Positions 63,374 through 64,000 of a DNA stretch of 64,000 bases are shown here, piece after piece. Below the pieces are notes generated by a model. It made no database searches, had not been told where the DNA came from, and saw nothing but the letters and a program-made list of their open reading frames with translations. The stretch is from Bacillus zhangzhouensis (lineage in GTDB: Bacteria > Bacillota > Bacilli > Bacillales > Bacillaceae): the NCBI RefSeq assembly GCF_000715205.1, contig NZ_JOTP01000013.1:1-64000 (forward strand). The letters are read 5' to 3'. Position numbers and translations under genes: made by a program. Numbering within the stretch: the stretch's first letter is position 1; the number at the start of each line of letters is the position of its first letter.

Positions 63374-64000
63374 AAATTTCTCTTCTTAATGCTGCTAATA
63401 CATTTGTTTTTGTTGCCTTACGTGCTGGGTTCAGTCCAGAAATAATCGCTACCCCTGCGCTAATCAATGTTGCTGTGATCACAAGACTTAGCGGAATATA
63501 GGAGAAAGTAATCGAGAATTGATCGCTTGATCCTCCCTCAGACATGGAAGACAAAATGGCTGGAATGATTAAGTTGACTGCGAAGCTAATGATATACGAG
63601 ATGATGATACCGATGACCGATCCAATCACCCCAATATAAGCACTTTCCATTAGGAACATTCGCTTGATAATGGAAGGATTAGCACCAATGGCTTTCATAA
63701 TACCAATCTCTTGTGTTCGTTCTGTTACCGCCATTGTCATCGTATTGAAAATGCCGATCGCCGAAATAATGACCGCAATACATCCGACAAAGATGAGTCC
63801 AATTTTAAAGACTGTAAAGAACATATCCATTCCTTCAAGCTGATTCGTCACAGAGATTACTTGATAGCCGTCATCTGTCAGCTTATCCGTGAGCGCACCG
63901 ACATTGTCGAACTTATCAGCATAGACAGAAGTCATTTTTTCGACATTTCCTGCATCAGGAGACAGATCGAGCATTTGACCAAATTCTTTTTCATAAGCAT
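63372..64000 (-). CDS. FtsX/MacB-type ABC permease, partial (YtrF-like)
   Basis: Only the C-terminal 200 or so residues are in the window; the frame is open to the right edge (AYEKEFGQMLDLSP). Three C-terminal FtsX-family membrane helices are visible (FFTVFKIGLIFVGCIAVIISAIGIFNTM, then two more), with the signature ERTQEIGIMKAIGANPSIIKRMFLMES and the ending LNPARKATKTNVLAALRREI. Position next to yttA suggests ytrF of the ytrABCDEF transporter, but MacB homologues elsewhere in bacilli look similar. Confidence 0.8.
   Translation of the reverse strand, partial: AYEKEFGQMLDLSPDAGNVEKMTSVYADKFDNVGALTDKLTDDGYQVISVTNQLEGMDMFFTVFKIGLIFVGCIAVIISAIGIFNTMTMAVTERTQEIGIMKAIGANPSIIKRMFLMESAYIGVIGSVIGIIISYIISFAVNLIIPAILSSMSEGGSSDQFSITFSYIPLSLVITATLISAGVAIISGLNPARKATKTNVLAALRREI

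Overview
The window is a chromosomal segment of a Bacillus of the B. pumilus group (pumilus, safensis, altitudinis). Two things point there. The gene order from tyrS to leuS closely follows the tyrS-acsA-acuABC-ccpA-aroA ... ytgP-ytfP-opuD-yteV ... ytaP-leuS-ytvBA order of B. subtilis. The 181-residue mature lipase at 2878-3525 is the lid-less LipA type typical of this group. Base composition, strong AGGAGG-like ribosome sites, frequent GTG and TTG starts and T-box leaders fit a Firmicute. I see no rRNA, tRNA, CRISPR array, prophage or insertion sequence.

Layout. 1-1627 is an odd mosaic: blocks of collagen-like Gly-X-Y coding repeats are interleaved with exact copies of two nearby sequences (2443-2652 and 3801-3978). 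1628-3770 holds small accessory genes, an isochorismatase-like hydrolase and LipA. 3770-14141 holds tyrS with its T-box, the acetate genes acsA and acuABC, ccpA, aroA and the stress operon ytxGHJ. 14264-24286 holds murC, sftA, ytpR-ytpQ-ytpP with an added PTS-like membrane protein, ytoQ, a cluster of structured repeats, ytoP and ytzB. 24289-36230 holds malS, ytnP, trmB, ytzH, ytmP, ytlRQP, ytkP, an S51-type peptidase, pepV and pbuO. 36600-43196 holds ytzE, ytzG, murJ/ytgP, ytfP, opuD and a CbrC-like gene. 43237-58010 is a rhamnogalacturonan-use island (yteUTSRP, ytdP, ytcPQ, ytbQ, ytaP) interrupted by ytcD/ytbDE. 58132-64000 holds leuS with its T-box, ytvB, the blue-light receptor ytvA, yttA and a truncated ytrF-like permease.

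How they work together. CcpA is encoded here along with several likely targets: near-consensus cre boxes lie in the divergent acsA/acuA promoters, a perfect cre box lies just upstream of ytcP, and a weaker one overlaps a predicted ccpA promoter. AcsA activates acetate; AcuA acetylates and AcuC deacetylates it. YtcQ (binding lipoprotein) with permeases YteP and YtcP would import unsaturated rhamnogalacturonan oligomers, which YteR then cleaves. The AraC-type membrane sensor YtdP is the probable activator, and a 23-bp motif is shared by the yteP and ytcP upstream regions.

Most candidate novelty lies in the collagen/tyrS mosaic (which may also be an assembly error), the structured repeat cluster at 22288-22641, the shared yteP/ytcP motif and the unannotated small ORFs. 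Gene names rest on remembered similarity and gene order, not on a database search.
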